A DNA stretch of 64,000 nt from assembly GCA_900541965.1 (NCBI GenBank), contig UQLN01000024.1, positions 1 to 64,000 of the forward strand. Direction: 5' to 3'. Made by a program: the position numbers and the translations under genes. How positions within the stretch are numbered: position 1 is the first letter of the stretch; each line of letters starts with the position of its first letter. Under the pieces are notes generated by a model. The model saw nothing but the letters and a program-made list of their open reading frames with translations. It had not been told where the DNA came from and did not search any database. The DNA is from an uncultured Parabacteroides sp. (lineage in GTDB: Bacteria > Bacteroidota > Bacteroidia > Bacteroidales > Tannerellaceae). Of this stretch, positions 44,136 to 52,652 are shown in pieces.

Positions 44136-45539
44136 ATGGAACCTCTTCAAATAAATCGCTACAACCAGATTATAAAAGTCCTGATTCTGTTCGGTGACCT
44201 TTTTATTGTTAATTCGTTGTTTTGCTTGCTTTTTTCCAGTCTGGGCAAACATTTGGAATTACGCCTCACACTCCCCCAAATACTTTTGATAATCAGTCTT
44301 TGCTATCTCGCATTTTTTGTGCGTGGAGGGATCGTTGTGTATAGACGCCGTGTTTATGCCTATCAGATATTAAGGCGTGTTTTTTGTAATGTGTTCTTTT
44401 TTTCAGTCTTGGTCGGTATAGTGTTGGAGATAGGCAATTTTGCCTATGTGTTTTCCCTTTTTTATTTGGTTTATGTAACCTCTTTGTTCTTGGCAATCAG
44501 TGGATATCACCTGTTTTTCCGTTGGCTTATCAAAGAATACAGGCATCTGGGAGGCAACCTTCGCCATGCTGTGTTGGTAGGCAGTACAGATAATAATAAA
44601 GAGCTATACCATGAACTGACAGATGATTCTACATCCGGTTATCGTGTACATGGTTATTTTGATTATGAACCGAATACGGATTTTCCGGAAACTTGCCCTT
44701 ACTTGGGTACACCGGATAAGGTAGAGGTGTATTTATCTAAACATCCGTTTATTGAACAGTTGTATTGCTGCCTTCCTTCACAGGAGCGTTCAACGATCAT
44801 CTCTATTATCGATTATTGCGAGAACCATCTGGTTCATTTTTTCAGTGTCCCGAATGTCCGTAACTATTTGCAGAACCGGATGTACATGACTTTGATAGGT
44901 AGCGTTCCTGTGCTTAGCCTTCGGCGTGACCCGTTAAGGCATACGGAGAACCGGGTTGTTAAACGTACATTCGACATCCTTTTTTCTGTATTGTTCCTTT
45001 GTACGCTGTTCCCTTTTATCTTTTTGTTTGTGTCGATAGGTATCAAACTGACAATGCCCGGTCCGGTATTTTTTCTTCAGAAACGTAACGGTTTGAATGA
45101 TAAGGAATTTTATTGTATCAAGTTTCGTTCAATGAAAGTAAATCAGGATGCCGATAAACTTCAGTGTACGAAAAACGATCCGCGTAAAACCAAGTTCGGT
45201 AATTTTCTTCGCCGTTCGAATTTGGATGAGATTCCGCAGTTTATAAACGTACTGCTGGGCCATATGTCAGTAGTCGGTCCGCGTCCGCATATGGTAAAAC
45301 ATACGGAGGAATATTCCAACCTAATCGATAAATATATGGTCCGTCATTTTGTAAAACCCGGTATAACAGGGTGGTCTCAGGTAACGGGGTTCCGTGGAGA
45401 GACGAAAGAATTATGCCAGATGGAAGGGCGTGTAAAGGGGGATATCTGGTATATCGAGCACTGGAGTTTTTGGTTGGATCTGGTGATTATCTATAAAACG
45501 ATAGCAAATGCATTTAAAGGAGAAGAAAAAGCATACTGA
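44136..45539 (+). CDS. Undecaprenyl-phosphate sugar phosphotransferase (initiating transferase)
   Basis: This 467-residue polytopic protein has N-terminal transmembrane helices, a CoA-binding-like middle part and the C-terminal bacterial sugar transferase domain. Diagnostic motifs are KRTFDILFSVLFLCTLFPF, GPVFFLQKRNGLNDKEFYC then IKFRSMK, and LRRSNLDEIPQFINVL followed by MSVVGPRPHM. It transfers a hexose-1-phosphate to undecaprenyl phosphate to begin the repeat unit. It is the first gene of the locus, 358 bp after the right repeat. Confidence 0.95.
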   Translation: MEPLQINRYNQIIKVLILFGDLFIVNSLFCLLFSSLGKHLELRLTLPQILLIISLCYLAFFVRGGIVVYRRRVYAYQILRRVFCNVFFFSVLVGIVLEIGNFAYVFSLFYLVYVTSLFLAISGYHLFFRWLIKEYRHLGGNLRHAVLVGSTDNNKELYHELTDDSTSGYRVHGYFDYEPNTDFPETCPYLGTPDKVEVYLSKHPFIEQLYCCLPSQERSTIISIIDYCENHLVHFFSVPNVRNYLQNRMYMTLIGSVPVLSLRRDPLRHTENRVVKRTFDILFSVLFLCTLFPFIFLFVSIGIKLTMPGPVFFLQKRNGLNDKEFYCIKFRSMKVNQDADKLQCTKNDPRKTKFGNFLRRSNLDEIPQFINVLLGHMSVVGPRPHMVKHTEEYSNLIDKYMVRHFVKPGITGWSQVTGFRGETKELCQMEGRVKGDIWYIEHWSFWLDLVIIYKTIANAFKGEEKAY

Positions 45540-45566
45540 AAATATATAATAACAAGAGAAGAAAAT

Positions 45567-45995
45567 ATGATAATAGCGGTAGATTTCGATGGAACGATAG
45601 TGGAACATAAATATCCCGCAATAGGGAGGGAGCTTCCATTTGCCATCGAGACATTAAAGAAATTAAGGGATGACCGTCACAAATTGATATTGTGGACAGT
45701 GCGTGAAGGGCGGTTACTGGAAGAGGCATTGGCATTTTGCCATGAACGCGGATTGGAATTTTATGCGGTGAACCGTGATTACCCGGAAGAGGAGAAAGGA
45801 CAGAACAATCATTTTTCACGAAAACTCAAAGTTGACTTGTTTATAGACGATCGTAATCTGGGTGGACTCCCCGATTGGGGCACTATCTATGAGATGGTCA
45901 GTAAGAAATTATCGTATGAAGATTTGATGCGGAAATACGAAGGAGATTATGAACCGGAGAAAGAAAAAGGCTTTTTTGCCCGCTTATTCAAGTAA
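45567..45995 (+). CDS. HAD-superfamily phosphatase-like protein
   Basis: This 142-residue protein has the HAD nucleophile motif VDFDGTIVEH (Asp6, Asp8), the second motif LILWTVREG and the acidic LFIDDRNLGG motif. The catalytic set is complete for a small HAD phosphatase without a cap domain. The substrate is unknown; within a capsule locus a sugar phosphate is likely. Such a gene between the initiating transferase and Wza is a recurrent arrangement in Bacteroidales. Confidence 0.85.
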   Translation: MIIAVDFDGTIVEHKYPAIGRELPFAIETLKKLRDDRHKLILWTVREGRLLEEALAFCHERGLEFYAVNRDYPEEEKGQNNHFSRKLKVDLFIDDRNLGGLPDWGTIYEMVSKKLSYEDLMRKYEGDYEPEKEKGFFARLFK

Positions 45996-46020
45996 AGAAA
46001 ATAAATACGAACAGGAAATT

Positions 46021-46818
46021 ATGAAGATAAAGAAACTACTACTGTTGGGATTGTTTATAGTATTGGTAACCAGCTGTACATCTTATAAAAGTGTCCCTTA
46101 TCTGCAGAATCCGGAGGTTGTAAATAATTATGGGAAAGAACTTCCGATGTATGATGCAAAGATAATGCCTAAGGACTTATTAAGTATAACCATCAATACA
46201 ACAGACCCGCAAGCTGCTGCACCATTTAATCTGACAGTACAGACCCCAATGAATGCTGCAGTCACCAATATTAATACGACAACGCAGCCAACTCTTCAGC
46301 TGTATCTGGTAAATAATCAGGGAGAAATTGATTTTCCTGTGATAGGTCGATTGCTTGTCGGTGGCTTAACGAAGAACCAGTCGGAAGACCTGATTCGTGA
46401 AAAGTTGAAACCTTATTTAAAGGAGACTCCGATAGTAACAGTCCGTTTATCAAACTATAAAATCTCCGTATTGGGAGAGGTGACCCGTCCGGGCAGTTTT
46501 ACCGTGAGTAATGAGAAAGTGAATGTCTTGGAGGCATTAGCCATGGCAGGTGATATGACTGTTTATGGAATTCGTGACAATGTGAAATTGATTCGTGAGG
46601 ATGCGAATGGCAAACGTGAGATTATTAACCTGAATTTGAACGATGCAGACTTTATAATATCTCCGTATTATTACCTAAAACAGAATGATATTATTTATGT
46701 GACACCGAACAAGACAAAGGCAAAGAACTCCGATATCGGTAACAGTACGACCCTTTGGTTCAGTGCCACATCCATTTTGGTATCCATAGCCAGTTTATTA
46801 GTAACCATATTCAGATAA
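46021..46818 (+). CDS. Polysaccharide export lipoprotein (Wza-like)
   Basis: This 265-residue lipoprotein (LVTSC, Cys19) has the export domain with MPKDLLSITINTTDPQAA and GEIDFPVIGRLLVGGLTKNQ, then an SLBB-like domain (YKISVLGEVTRPGSFTV). It ends with a hydrophobic segment (LWFSATSILVSIASLLVTIF). Wza-type proteins form the outer membrane channel for capsule export with Wzc. I chose ATG 46021 because the signal peptide starts there; a longer frame from 45949 overlaps the HAD gene. Confidence 0.93.
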   Translation: MKIKKLLLLGLFIVLVTSCTSYKSVPYLQNPEVVNNYGKELPMYDAKIMPKDLLSITINTTDPQAAAPFNLTVQTPMNAAVTNINTTTQPTLQLYLVNNQGEIDFPVIGRLLVGGLTKNQSEDLIREKLKPYLKETPIVTVRLSNYKISVLGEVTRPGSFTVSNEKVNVLEALAMAGDMTVYGIRDNVKLIREDANGKREIINLNLNDADFIISPYYYLKQNDIIYVTPNKTKAKNSDIGNSTTLWFSATSILVSIASLLVTIFR

Positions 46819-46842
46819 GTAAAAAGCGAAAAATAAGAGATT

Positions 46843-49254
46843 ATGATTAACGGTCAAAATACAGGAAATGATCAGAATGCAGAGGAAAGTGTAGACCTTT
46901 ATGCGCTCTTTTTCAAATACATGGCTTACTGGCCCTGGTTTGTGGCAAGTGTGCTTATATGTTGTATAGGATGCTATATTTATTTACGTTATCAAGCTCC
47001 TGTTTATAATATAACTTCTTCTGTTTTGATTAAGGAAGAAGATAAACGTGGAGGATCTTCCAATAGCCCAATGTCCACTATTCAGGATTTGGGCATGTTT
47101 TCTATGACGAGTAACTTTGATAATGAAGTAGAAATCCTTCGTTCACGTACTTTGATTAAGAAAGTTGTATGCGATTTAGGTTTATATATAAGTATAGCAG
47201 AAGAACGAATGTTTGGCTACAACAAGCCTCTTTATAAAAGTTCTCCGATTACTGTGTATATGTCTCCAGAGGAAGCAGAAAAATTGGAGGGAGAAGCTAA
47301 GCTGCAGATGAAATATACGAGGGATGGAAAATTATTAGTAGAGGTAGAATATATAATAGAAGAAGAAAAAGAAGTTCTAGAAAAAACATTTGATAAATTT
47401 CCTGCTGTTTTTCCGACTCCTGTAGGTGTTTTTTCGTTTGTAAAAAATGATTCAATTTTGATATCAGATGGTGATATTGATCTAATAGCTTTTGTAAATT
47501 CTCCAACTTCGACAGCCAGAAGCTATATAGAGGATTTGAATATAGAACCGGCTTCTAAGACGACTACTATTGCTAAATTGAGTTTACAAAGTACAGTAAA
47601 GGAGCGTGGAGTTGATTTTATTAACTGCCTAGTAGCTTTTTATAATCAGGATGCAAATGACGAGAAAAATGAAGTCGCACAGAAAACGGCTGAGTTTATA
47701 GAAGAACGCATCGGCATTATTAACCAGGAATTGGGAAGTACAGAAAGTGAACTGGCTGATTTTAAGCAACGTTCAGGTTTGACCGATTTGACAAGTGACG
47801 CCCAGATGGCATTACAGGAGAACTCAAAATATGAACAACAGCGTACAGAAAACTCAACACAGATTAGTTTAGTGAAATTCTTGCGTGAATACATAAATAA
47901 TCCAGCCAATGTAGATGAAGTGATACCTGCCAATGTCGGTTTACAGGATCAGAACCTGACTTCTGTTATTGACCAGTATAATACGATGTTGATAGAGCGC
48001 AAACGTTTGCTTCGTACTTCATCTGAAAGTAATCCAGCTGTTATTAACCTGAATACTGGTATTGAGGCGATGCGGCATAGTGTACAGACAACGGTAAGCA
48101 GTGTATTGAAAGGGTTACAGATAGCGAAGGCAGATATAGATAGGCAGGCAAATAAGTTTGAAGGGCGTATTAGTAATGCTCCTAAACAGGAGAAAGAGTT
48201 TATGACAATATCTCGTCAACAGGAAATTAAGGCGTCACTTTACATAATGTTATTGCAGAAACGTGAAGAGAATGCTATTACATTGGCTGCAACAGCAAAT
48301 AACGGACGAATTATAGAGGAACCGTTACCAGATAAATATCCGGTGTCTCCTAAGAAGAAAGTTTTTATGTTAGTTGCCTTGATTTTAGGTTTTGGGATAC
48401 CTGTAGGTATTGTTTATTTGCATGATTTACTAAAATACAAAATAGAAAACCGTGAGGATGTTGAAAAGATAACGGATGTATCTATATTGGGAGAACTTCC
48501 GTATGTAGTAAAAAAGGAGGAACATGGTGCTATAGTTATTCGTGAGAATCAGAATGATATCATGGAGGAGACATTCCGTGGCCTTCGTACCAATTTGCTT
48601 TTTATGTTAGGGAAAGATGAAAAAGTGATTCTTTTTTCTTCGACTCAGCCAGGTGAGGGGAAATCATTTGTTGCAGGGAATACAGCTGTTAGTTTAGCTT
48701 ATTTGGGAAAGAAAGTGATAATAGTAGGTATGGATATTCGAAAACCAGGTTTGAATAAAGTTTTTAATTTATCCCATAAAGCAGAAGGTATTACAAATTA
48801 TTTGAGTGATCCGGAGAATGTCCGCTTATTTGATATGATTCAGAAATCGGATATTAGTAAGAATCTGGATATCTTGCCTGGAGGCCCTATCCCTCCAAAC
48901 CCAACAGAGTTAGTGGCACGTGATGTACTTGATAGGGCAATTAGTCAATTAAAAGAATATTATGATTACGTGATTTTGGACACAGCCCCAATAGGTATGG
49001 TAACAGATACTGCCATTATAGGTCGTGTAGCAGATATGTGTGCATATGTTTGTCGTGCAGATGTTACTCCTAAGGTGGGTTTCAGCTATGTTAATGTATT
49101 ACGTGAGGAAAAGAAGTTCAAGAAATTGGCTGTCGTAATTAATAGCATTGATATGAGTAAGCGTAAGAATAATTATGGATATGGATATGGATATGGAAGA
49201 AAATATGGCTATGGTTACGGTTATGGTTATGAAGCAAAAAATAATGATAATTGA
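46843..49254 (+). CDS. wzc: Wzc-like polysaccharide co-polymerase and tyrosine autokinase
   Basis: This 803-residue protein has an N-terminal Wzz-type chain-length domain with a transmembrane helix (WPWFVASVLICCIGCYIYL), a long periplasmic coiled part, a second helix (KKKVFMLVALILGFGIPVGI) and a cytosolic BY-kinase. The kinase has Walker A (TQPGEGKSFVAGN, Lys607), A' (VIIVGMDIRKPG) and Walker B (VILDTAPIG). The C-terminal tail has about ten Tyr in YG repeats, the expected autophosphorylation cluster that controls polymer length and export. No Wzb phosphatase lies in the locus. Confidence 0.95.
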   Translation: MINGQNTGNDQNAEESVDLYALFFKYMAYWPWFVASVLICCIGCYIYLRYQAPVYNITSSVLIKEEDKRGGSSNSPMSTIQDLGMFSMTSNFDNEVEILRSRTLIKKVVCDLGLYISIAEERMFGYNKPLYKSSPITVYMSPEEAEKLEGEAKLQMKYTRDGKLLVEVEYIIEEEKEVLEKTFDKFPAVFPTPVGVFSFVKNDSILISDGDIDLIAFVNSPTSTARSYIEDLNIEPASKTTTIAKLSLQSTVKERGVDFINCLVAFYNQDANDEKNEVAQKTAEFIEERIGIINQELGSTESELADFKQRSGLTDLTSDAQMALQENSKYEQQRTENSTQISLVKFLREYINNPANVDEVIPANVGLQDQNLTSVIDQYNTMLIERKRLLRTSSESNPAVINLNTGIEAMRHSVQTTVSSVLKGLQIAKADIDRQANKFEGRISNAPKQEKEFMTISRQQEIKASLYIMLLQKREENAITLAATANNGRIIEEPLPDKYPVSPKKKVFMLVALILGFGIPVGIVYLHDLLKYKIENREDVEKITDVSILGELPYVVKKEEHGAIVIRENQNDIMEETFRGLRTNLLFMLGKDEKVILFSSTQPGEGKSFVAGNTAVSLAYLGKKVIIVGMDIRKPGLNKVFNLSHKAEGITNYLSDPENVRLFDMIQKSDISKNLDILPGGPIPPNPTELVARDVLDRAISQLKEYYDYVILDTAPIGMVTDTAIIGRVADMCAYVCRADVTPKVGFSYVNVLREEKKFKKLAVVINSIDMSKRKNNYGYGYGYGRKYGYGYGYGYEAKNNDN
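49174..49233 (+). repeat. In-frame TATGGA-type hexanucleotide repeat in the Wzc tail
   Basis: Four perfect TATGGA units (49174-49197) plus diverged copies encode the Tyr-Gly cluster. Gain or loss of 6-bp units would change the number of tyrosines without a frameshift. Confidence 0.8.
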
Positions 49255-49296
49255 TGGATAAAAAAGTTGCCATAATTTAAATAAATAATCTATTTT

Positions 49297-50832
49297 ATGA
49301 AGGATCTTAAAATTTTAGACTGTACGTTTCGAGATGGGGGATATTATACAAATTGGGACTTTAGCTCTGATCTTGTAGATTGTTATTTGGAAGCTACTAA
49401 CATTTTGCCAATAGATTATTTAGAGGTAGGGTATCGTAATCTTCCCTCAAAAAAATATTTAGGTAAATTTGGGTATACGCCAATTTCAATTTTAGAGCAT
49501 TTACGTGAGGTCTCTAAGAAAAAGTTGGTGGTAATGTTGAATGAAAAGAATCTTAAAGTAAGTGATTTAGATAAACTTTTAAAGCCGATACTAGGATTAG
49601 TTGATATGATTCGTATTGCTATTGATCCTCAAAATTTTGATCGAGCCGTAATTTTGGCGGAAGCTATTAAAAAAATGGATTTTGAAGTTGGTTTTAATAC
49701 TATGTATATGTCTAAATGGCATGAATATGAAGGTTTTATTTCTAAATTAAATAGAATAAATGGTATTGCTGATTTGTTTTGTATGGTTGATTCTTTTGGA
49801 GGAGTCACTCCTAAAGATGTCAAAAAAGTCTTCCATATTATACAATCAAATACAGTTTGTCCAATAGGTTTTCATGGACATAATAATTTACAGTTAGCTT
49901 TGATAAATACATTAACGGCTATTGATTGTGGGGTAGATTATGTTGATGCAACAATTTTAGGAATGGGGAGAGGTGCTGGTAATTTAAATATGGAGTTACT
50001 TCTCACTTATTTGAATAAACGAAATCTAGAAGTGGATTTCAATGTTCTAGGAGAACTAATTACTGTATTTCAACCTTTGTATGAAAAGTGCAAATGGGGT
50101 ACAAATTTACCTTATATGCTTTCTGGAGCTAATTCTATTCCCCAAAAAGACGTAATGGAATGGGTTTCTAATCGTGCCTATAGTTTTAATAGTATTGTAC
50201 GTGCATTAGACAATAAGCGTGTTAAGATTGCTGATAATGCACATTTCCCTCTTCTTCAATTACAGCAAGCATCGCAAGTTTTGATTATAGGTGGAGGTAG
50301 TTCAAGTATTGAACATCTTGATGCTATAAAGGAGTATATAAAGATTAATCCCAAAATTGCTCTTGTGTTTGCAACGTCTAGATACGTTGCTTATTATAAT
50401 GACTTGCCTAATAAAAAGTACTATTGTTTAACTGGCAATGAAGCGAAAAGATTGTTGAAAAATATTTCAGGAAAAGAATTTAACGGAATCTGTATTTTAG
50501 CTCCATATCCAAGAGTTATGGGAACTGAAGTTCCCAAATATGCAGAAGAATATACTTTTGAACTTTCAGAAATAACATTTACTCATTCTTATTTAGACTC
50601 TTGTACTACAATCGCACTACAAACAGCAATAGAACTAGGAGCTACTGAAATTAATATTGTTGGATATGATGGCTATAAAGGAGAGGTCCTTTCAGAGAAA
50701 GAAATGGCTCTAACCAATGAAAATCGTACTTTGTTTTATGAGTTTTCAAATTCTCAAAAGTGTATACTACAGTCTTTAACTTCGACTTTGTATAAAGAAC
50801 TTAAAGTGAAATCAATATATCAATGTATATAA
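49297..50832 (+). CDS. HMGL-type aldolase fused to a Rossmann-like C-terminal domain
   Basis: This 511-residue protein starts with a DRE-TIM-type barrel: LDCTFRDGGYYTNW near residue 6, a metal-site FHGHNNLQLA, and DATILGMGRGAGN as in 4-hydroxy-2-oxovalerate aldolases, which use pyruvate. Residues about 310-511 form a second domain (VLIIGGGSSSIEHLDAI and ALQTAIELGATEINIVGYDG). That pattern recalls DUF115 or GT42 sialyltransferases (VAIALGYKEIYLSGID in CstII). The next gene encodes a CMP-sugar synthetase, so this enzyme may form the keto-acid sugar it activates. The specific activity is inference. Confidence 0.85.
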   Translation: MKDLKILDCTFRDGGYYTNWDFSSDLVDCYLEATNILPIDYLEVGYRNLPSKKYLGKFGYTPISILEHLREVSKKKLVVMLNEKNLKVSDLDKLLKPILGLVDMIRIAIDPQNFDRAVILAEAIKKMDFEVGFNTMYMSKWHEYEGFISKLNRINGIADLFCMVDSFGGVTPKDVKKVFHIIQSNTVCPIGFHGHNNLQLALINTLTAIDCGVDYVDATILGMGRGAGNLNMELLLTYLNKRNLEVDFNVLGELITVFQPLYEKCKWGTNLPYMLSGANSIPQKDVMEWVSNRAYSFNSIVRALDNKRVKIADNAHFPLLQLQQASQVLIIGGGSSSIEHLDAIKEYIKINPKIALVFATSRYVAYYNDLPNKKYYCLTGNEAKRLLKNISGKEFNGICILAPYPRVMGTEVPKYAEEYTFELSEITFTHSYLDSCTTIALQTAIELGATEINIVGYDGYKGEVLSEKEMALTNENRTLFYEFSNSQKCILQSLTSTLYKELKVKSIYQCI

Positions 50833-50838
50833 TTATAT

Positions 50839-51555
50839 ATGGAATCTAAAATAGCATTTTTTTTGCCTACAAGAAAAGGTAGTGAACGTGTTAAAAATAA
50901 GAATACGCGCTCTTTTGCAGGAGTAGAAGGTGGTCTTATTGAAAATAAGATTAGGCAGCTATTGGTATCTAAAACAATTGATGAAATTATTCTTTCTACA
51001 AATGATGAGATATGTATGGTTGTTGCAGAAAAATATATATCGGACTCTCGCATAAAAATTGTTCCACGCCCTGAGAATTTATGTCTTAGTTCAACAGATT
51101 TACAAGACCTTATTTCTTATGTACCTACAATAACAAATGCCGAACACATTCTTTGGGGGCATGTAACAACACCTTTGGTTGATGCAGAGCAATATGATAA
51201 GGGTATAAAGTTATATTTGTCGAAATTAGATGAAGGTTTCGATTCTTTGGTAGGTGTGACTGAACTAAAAAATTTTCTATTAAACAAAAATGGACAACTT
51301 ATTAATAATACAACAGATCTCTCTTGGCCTAGAACTCAGGATTTAGAATCATTGTATGAAATAAATCATACAATGTTTTTAGCTAGTCGTGAAGTATATA
51401 TGAAATATAATAATCGTATTGGTAAAAATCCATTTCTCTATATTATGGGTAAAATATATTCTTTTGATATAGATTGGGAAGATGATTTTAACATTGCTGA
51501 GATAATATATGAAGGATTTGAATCAAAAAAAAATATCAATAATATTAAATATTAA
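50839..51555 (+). CDS. CMP-sugar synthetase (acylneuraminate cytidylyltransferase family)
   Basis: This 238-residue protein has the N-terminal nucleotide-binding segment FFLPTRKGSERVKNKNTRSF, conserved in CMP-NeuAc and CMP-Kdo synthetases, and further family segments (IILSTNDEI, ILWGHVTTPLVDAEQYDKG). Family enzymes activate alpha-keto-acid sugars with CTP. The locus has no NeuB-type synthase and no NeuC or Kdo synthase. Directly after the aldolase (6-bp gap), it may activate the aldolase product. Confidence 0.9.
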   Translation: MESKIAFFLPTRKGSERVKNKNTRSFAGVEGGLIENKIRQLLVSKTIDEIILSTNDEICMVVAEKYISDSRIKIVPRPENLCLSSTDLQDLISYVPTITNAEHILWGHVTTPLVDAEQYDKGIKLYLSKLDEGFDSLVGVTELKNFLLNKNGQLINNTTDLSWPRTQDLESLYEINHTMFLASREVYMKYNNRIGKNPFLYIMGKIYSFDIDWEDDFNIAEIIYEGFESKKNINNIKY

Positions 51556-51610
51556 AATCCTATTGTTGTACATTTAAAATGTGATATAATGCTTTTCTGA
51601 TTGTATATTA

Positions 51611-51631
51611 AATAATAATAATAATAATAAT
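51611..51631. repeat. (AAT)7 repeat at the start of the GT52-like gene
   Basis: Seven AAT units run into the ATG at 51630-51632. The repeat fills the usual ribosome-binding position, so slippage could alter translation. Confidence 0.85.
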
Positions 51632-52652
51632 GAGTAGCGATAGAAATCGTCGTGTGTGTGTGGCTGGATCTTTGTATTGCTTTACGTTCTATCTTTTACT
51701 ATCTACAGAAGATGAGATAAATAGAACTGTATTTGTTTTTGATAAGAATATAAATAAGAGTATTCAAGATAAAATTCCATATAAATACTATTTGGATTAT
51801 AATACTTGGTATGGTAAAAATAGGTATATTCGTAGTATATATACATGTCTAATAAAACGTTTTAAATATCCCGAATTATACAATAGTAATATTTATGGAT
51901 TAGATTTTAATTGGGATTTGTTGCGTGGGTTCGTGTTAAAATATATAGAAGATGCACCATTCGTTTTTGATATATGGGAAACAGGACCAATGTATCAAGA
52001 TTATTTGAATTCGAAGAAGACAACTTGGTTTAAACGTCTTTTTCGCAAGATTTACTTTGGACCTTATTATTTGTCGCCTGTAGGAACTTCTAAAAAAGTA
52101 ACGGATATTTATACTACCAATAAAGTTTCAAAACCTTATTTAGAGAATAAGAATATACATCTTTTAGATTGGAAAACACTTTGGAATAATAGTACAGAAA
52201 GTAAGAGGAAGTTGATATTGTTTATATTTGATATCTCAAATGAAGATTTGTTGAAATTAAAAAATAAAAATATCATACTTCTTACACAGGCTTTTTCTGA
52301 TGATAAAATGGTAACAGAAGATGAACAAATAGAGATATATGATAAAATTATAAGCAATTATAATGCAGAAGATGTAGTTATAAAACCTCATCCTCGTGAT
52401 CGTATTGATTATAAAAAAGAGTTTCCTCATATTTTGTATTTTGATAAAACTGTTCCAATGCAATTATTGGCTGTATTAGGGGTGAAATTTGATAGGGTAG
52501 TTACTGTTACATCTTCTTCTGCTTTGTCTTTTGGTATAGATGTTCAAATTGATTGGTATGGAGGTGAAGTACATCCGGGTATTTTAAAAGGTGAAGGTGT
52601 CAGAACACTTGAAGACGCTAAAAAGAATTATAATAGGGTACATGGGGCGTAG
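51630..52652 (+). CDS. Glycosyltransferase family 52-like (sialyltransferase-like)
   Basis: This 340-residue protein starts RRVCVAGSLYCFTFYLLLS and has the C-terminal pattern ILLTQAFSDD, then EDVVIKPHPRDRIDYKKEFP and VVTVTSSSALSFG. The KPHPRD (HP motif) and trailing SSSAL resemble bacterial sialyltransferases of GT52 and related families. It probably transfers a CMP-activated acidic sugar to the repeat unit. It follows the aldolase and CMP-synthetase genes, and an AAT repeat fills its ribosome-binding region. Assignment to GT52 was made by eye. Confidence 0.75.
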   Translation: MSSDRNRRVCVAGSLYCFTFYLLLSTEDEINRTVFVFDKNINKSIQDKIPYKYYLDYNTWYGKNRYIRSIYTCLIKRFKYPELYNSNIYGLDFNWDLLRGFVLKYIEDAPFVFDIWETGPMYQDYLNSKKTTWFKRLFRKIYFGPYYLSPVGTSKKVTDIYTTNKVSKPYLENKNIHLLDWKTLWNNSTESKRKLILFIFDISNEDLLKLKNKNIILLTQAFSDDKMVTEDEQIEIYDKIISNYNAEDVVIKPHPRDRIDYKKEFPHILYFDKTVPMQLLAVLGVKFDRVVTVTSSSALSFGIDVQIDWYGGEVHPGILKGEGVRTLEDAKKNYNRVHGA

